Source of the DNA: Bdellovibrionales bacterium
GTDB taxonomy: Bacteria; Bdellovibrionota; Bdellovibrionia; Bdellovibrionales; UBA1609
Reading direction: 5' to 3'
DNA: 6,108 nucleotides
Assembly: GCA_027451425.1 (NCBI GenBank)
Contig: DAIDJH010000120.1
Coordinates: 1 to 6,108 of the forward strand
This document shows positions 5,452 to 6,108 of the stretch, piece after piece; the first letter of the stretch is position 1; each line of letters begins with the position of its first letter. The notes beneath the pieces were generated by a model. It was not told where the DNA came from. It did not search any database and saw nothing but the letters and a program-made list of their open reading frames with translations. A program made the translations under genes and the position numbers.

Positions 5452-6108
5452 ATGTTTTTATTTAATAAAAAAAAGATACTGGCCCTCGACGTGGGTTCAG
5501 CAACCATCAAAGTGGCGGAGGTTGATTACTCCCGCAGCCGTTCGGCGCTTGTCGCTTTCGGTGTCGCCCCCACGCCACCAAACTCTTTCGCCGGCGGTGA
5601 AATTTTAAACCCGCAGTCAATCGCTGAAACAATTCGCGCGCTTGTGAGTCAAATCAAAACAAAGCGAACACATGTCGCAACCGCGTTGAGTGGCACTTCG
5701 GTTATGGTGAAGCGTATTACGATCCCGCGCATCGACGCGAAGCTAATTCCTGAACAGATTCGCTGGGAGGCTGAGCAGTACATTCCCTACGATATCAATG
5801 AAGTCAATTTAGAATATGAAGTTCTACATTCGAACACGTCAGTTGAAAGTATGGATATTCTTCTCGTGGCGGCGATTCAAGGTCACGTGTTCAAATATGC
5901 CGAAGCGATTTCGCTCGCGGGGCTGAATTGTGCGGTCCTCGATGTTTCGGGTTTCGCGCTCGCCAACTGTTTCAAAACAAATTACGGCGATCTCACGGGG
6001 CAGTCCATTGCACTTCTCAATATCGGTGCGACGAGCACAAGTATGGTGGTACTCGATAACAAAGAGGTGGTGTTTGCCCGGGATATTCCTGTCGGTGGCG
6101 CTAATTAT
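5452..6108 (+). CDS. pilM: Type IV pilus assembly protein PilM, actin-like ATPase fold (3' end missing)
   Basis: Cytoplasmic actin-like protein that binds the N-terminal tail of PilN and forms, with PilN, PilO and PilP, the complex linking the pilus motor to the outer-membrane secretin PilQ. 219 codons are visible and the frame is open at the right edge; family members are usually about 350 residues. The first nucleotide-binding loop ILALDVGSATIKVAEV is at 9-24. Family-typical stretches follow: ALSGTSVMVKRITIPRI (78-94), EAEQYIPYDINEVNLEYEVL (106-125), ILLVAAIQGHVF (136-147), AGLNCAVLDVSGFALAN (156-172) and the second loop LLNIGATSTSMVVL (188-201), then RDIPVGGANY. ATG at 5452 is chosen; a GTG one codon earlier is also in frame and would add a single residue. 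The ribosome site is weak (AGG at 5442-5444). The sigma70 promoter upstream suggests separate control from pilD. pilN, pilO, pilP and pilQ are expected to follow. Confidence 0.95.
   Translation, partial: MFLFNKKKILALDVGSATIKVAEVDYSRSRSALVAFGVAPTPPNSFAGGEILNPQSIAETIRALVSQIKTKRTHVATALSGTSVMVKRITIPRIDAKLIPEQIRWEAEQYIPYDINEVNLEYEVLHSNTSVESMDILLVAAIQGHVFKYAEAISLAGLNCAVLDVSGFALANCFKTNYGDLTGQSIALLNIGATSTSMVVLDNKEVVFARDIPVGGANY

Noticed and set aside
5436..5465. ATG at 5436 as a possible pilM start
   Set aside because: It is out of frame with pilM and meets a TAA after nine codons. It could at most be a tiny leader ORF overlapping the pilM start, with no support.

Overview
The window shows two divergently transcribed gene blocks with little non-coding DNA and roughly balanced base composition. 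No RNA gene, CRISPR array, insertion sequence or integration scar was found. The gene order on the right, ABC ATPase - ABC permease - prepilin peptidase - pilM, matches the pilH-pilI-pilD-pilM segment of the Myxococcus xanthus type IV pilus cluster. To my recollection, predatory Bdellovibrio-type bacteria have a similar arrangement. This points to a member of the former Deltaproteobacteria (Bdellovibrionota or Myxococcota). That assignment is an inference from gene order, not from a marker gene.

Left block, minus strand (1-2824). A 585-residue permease made of two fused binding-protein-dependent permease domains (1067-2824) is followed after 27 bases by an ABC ATPase (1-1039, cut by the left edge). 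The ATPase is of the nitrate/sulfonate/taurine (NitT/TauT) type and carries the extra C-terminal AAA-associated domain. Together they would form the inner-membrane part of an importer. No substrate-binding protein is in view and the substrate cannot be told from the sequence.

A 92-base divergent intergenic region (2825-2916) separates the blocks. It holds a perfect 12-base palindrome but no convincing sigma70 promoter in either direction.

Right block, plus strand (2917-6108). pilH-like ATPase, pilI-like ABC-2 permease and pilD prepilin peptidase are joined by 4-base stop/start overlaps (GTGA, then ATGA), so they look translationally coupled. A 110-base gap follows with a near-consensus sigma70 promoter (TTGACA, 17 bases, TCTAAT). 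Then comes pilM, cut by the right edge after 219 codons, encoding the actin-like cytoplasmic protein of the pilus alignment complex. PilD processes and N-methylates prepilins, and PilM belongs to the envelope-spanning assembly platform. The ABC transporter is the least understood part: its homologue is needed for pili in M. xanthus, but its substrate is unknown.

Points most worth a second look are the ABC exporter inside the pilus cluster, two slippery heptamers at the end of pilH with an open -1 frame leading into pilI, the independent pilM promoter with an inverted repeat over its -10 box, and the tandem fused importer permease.
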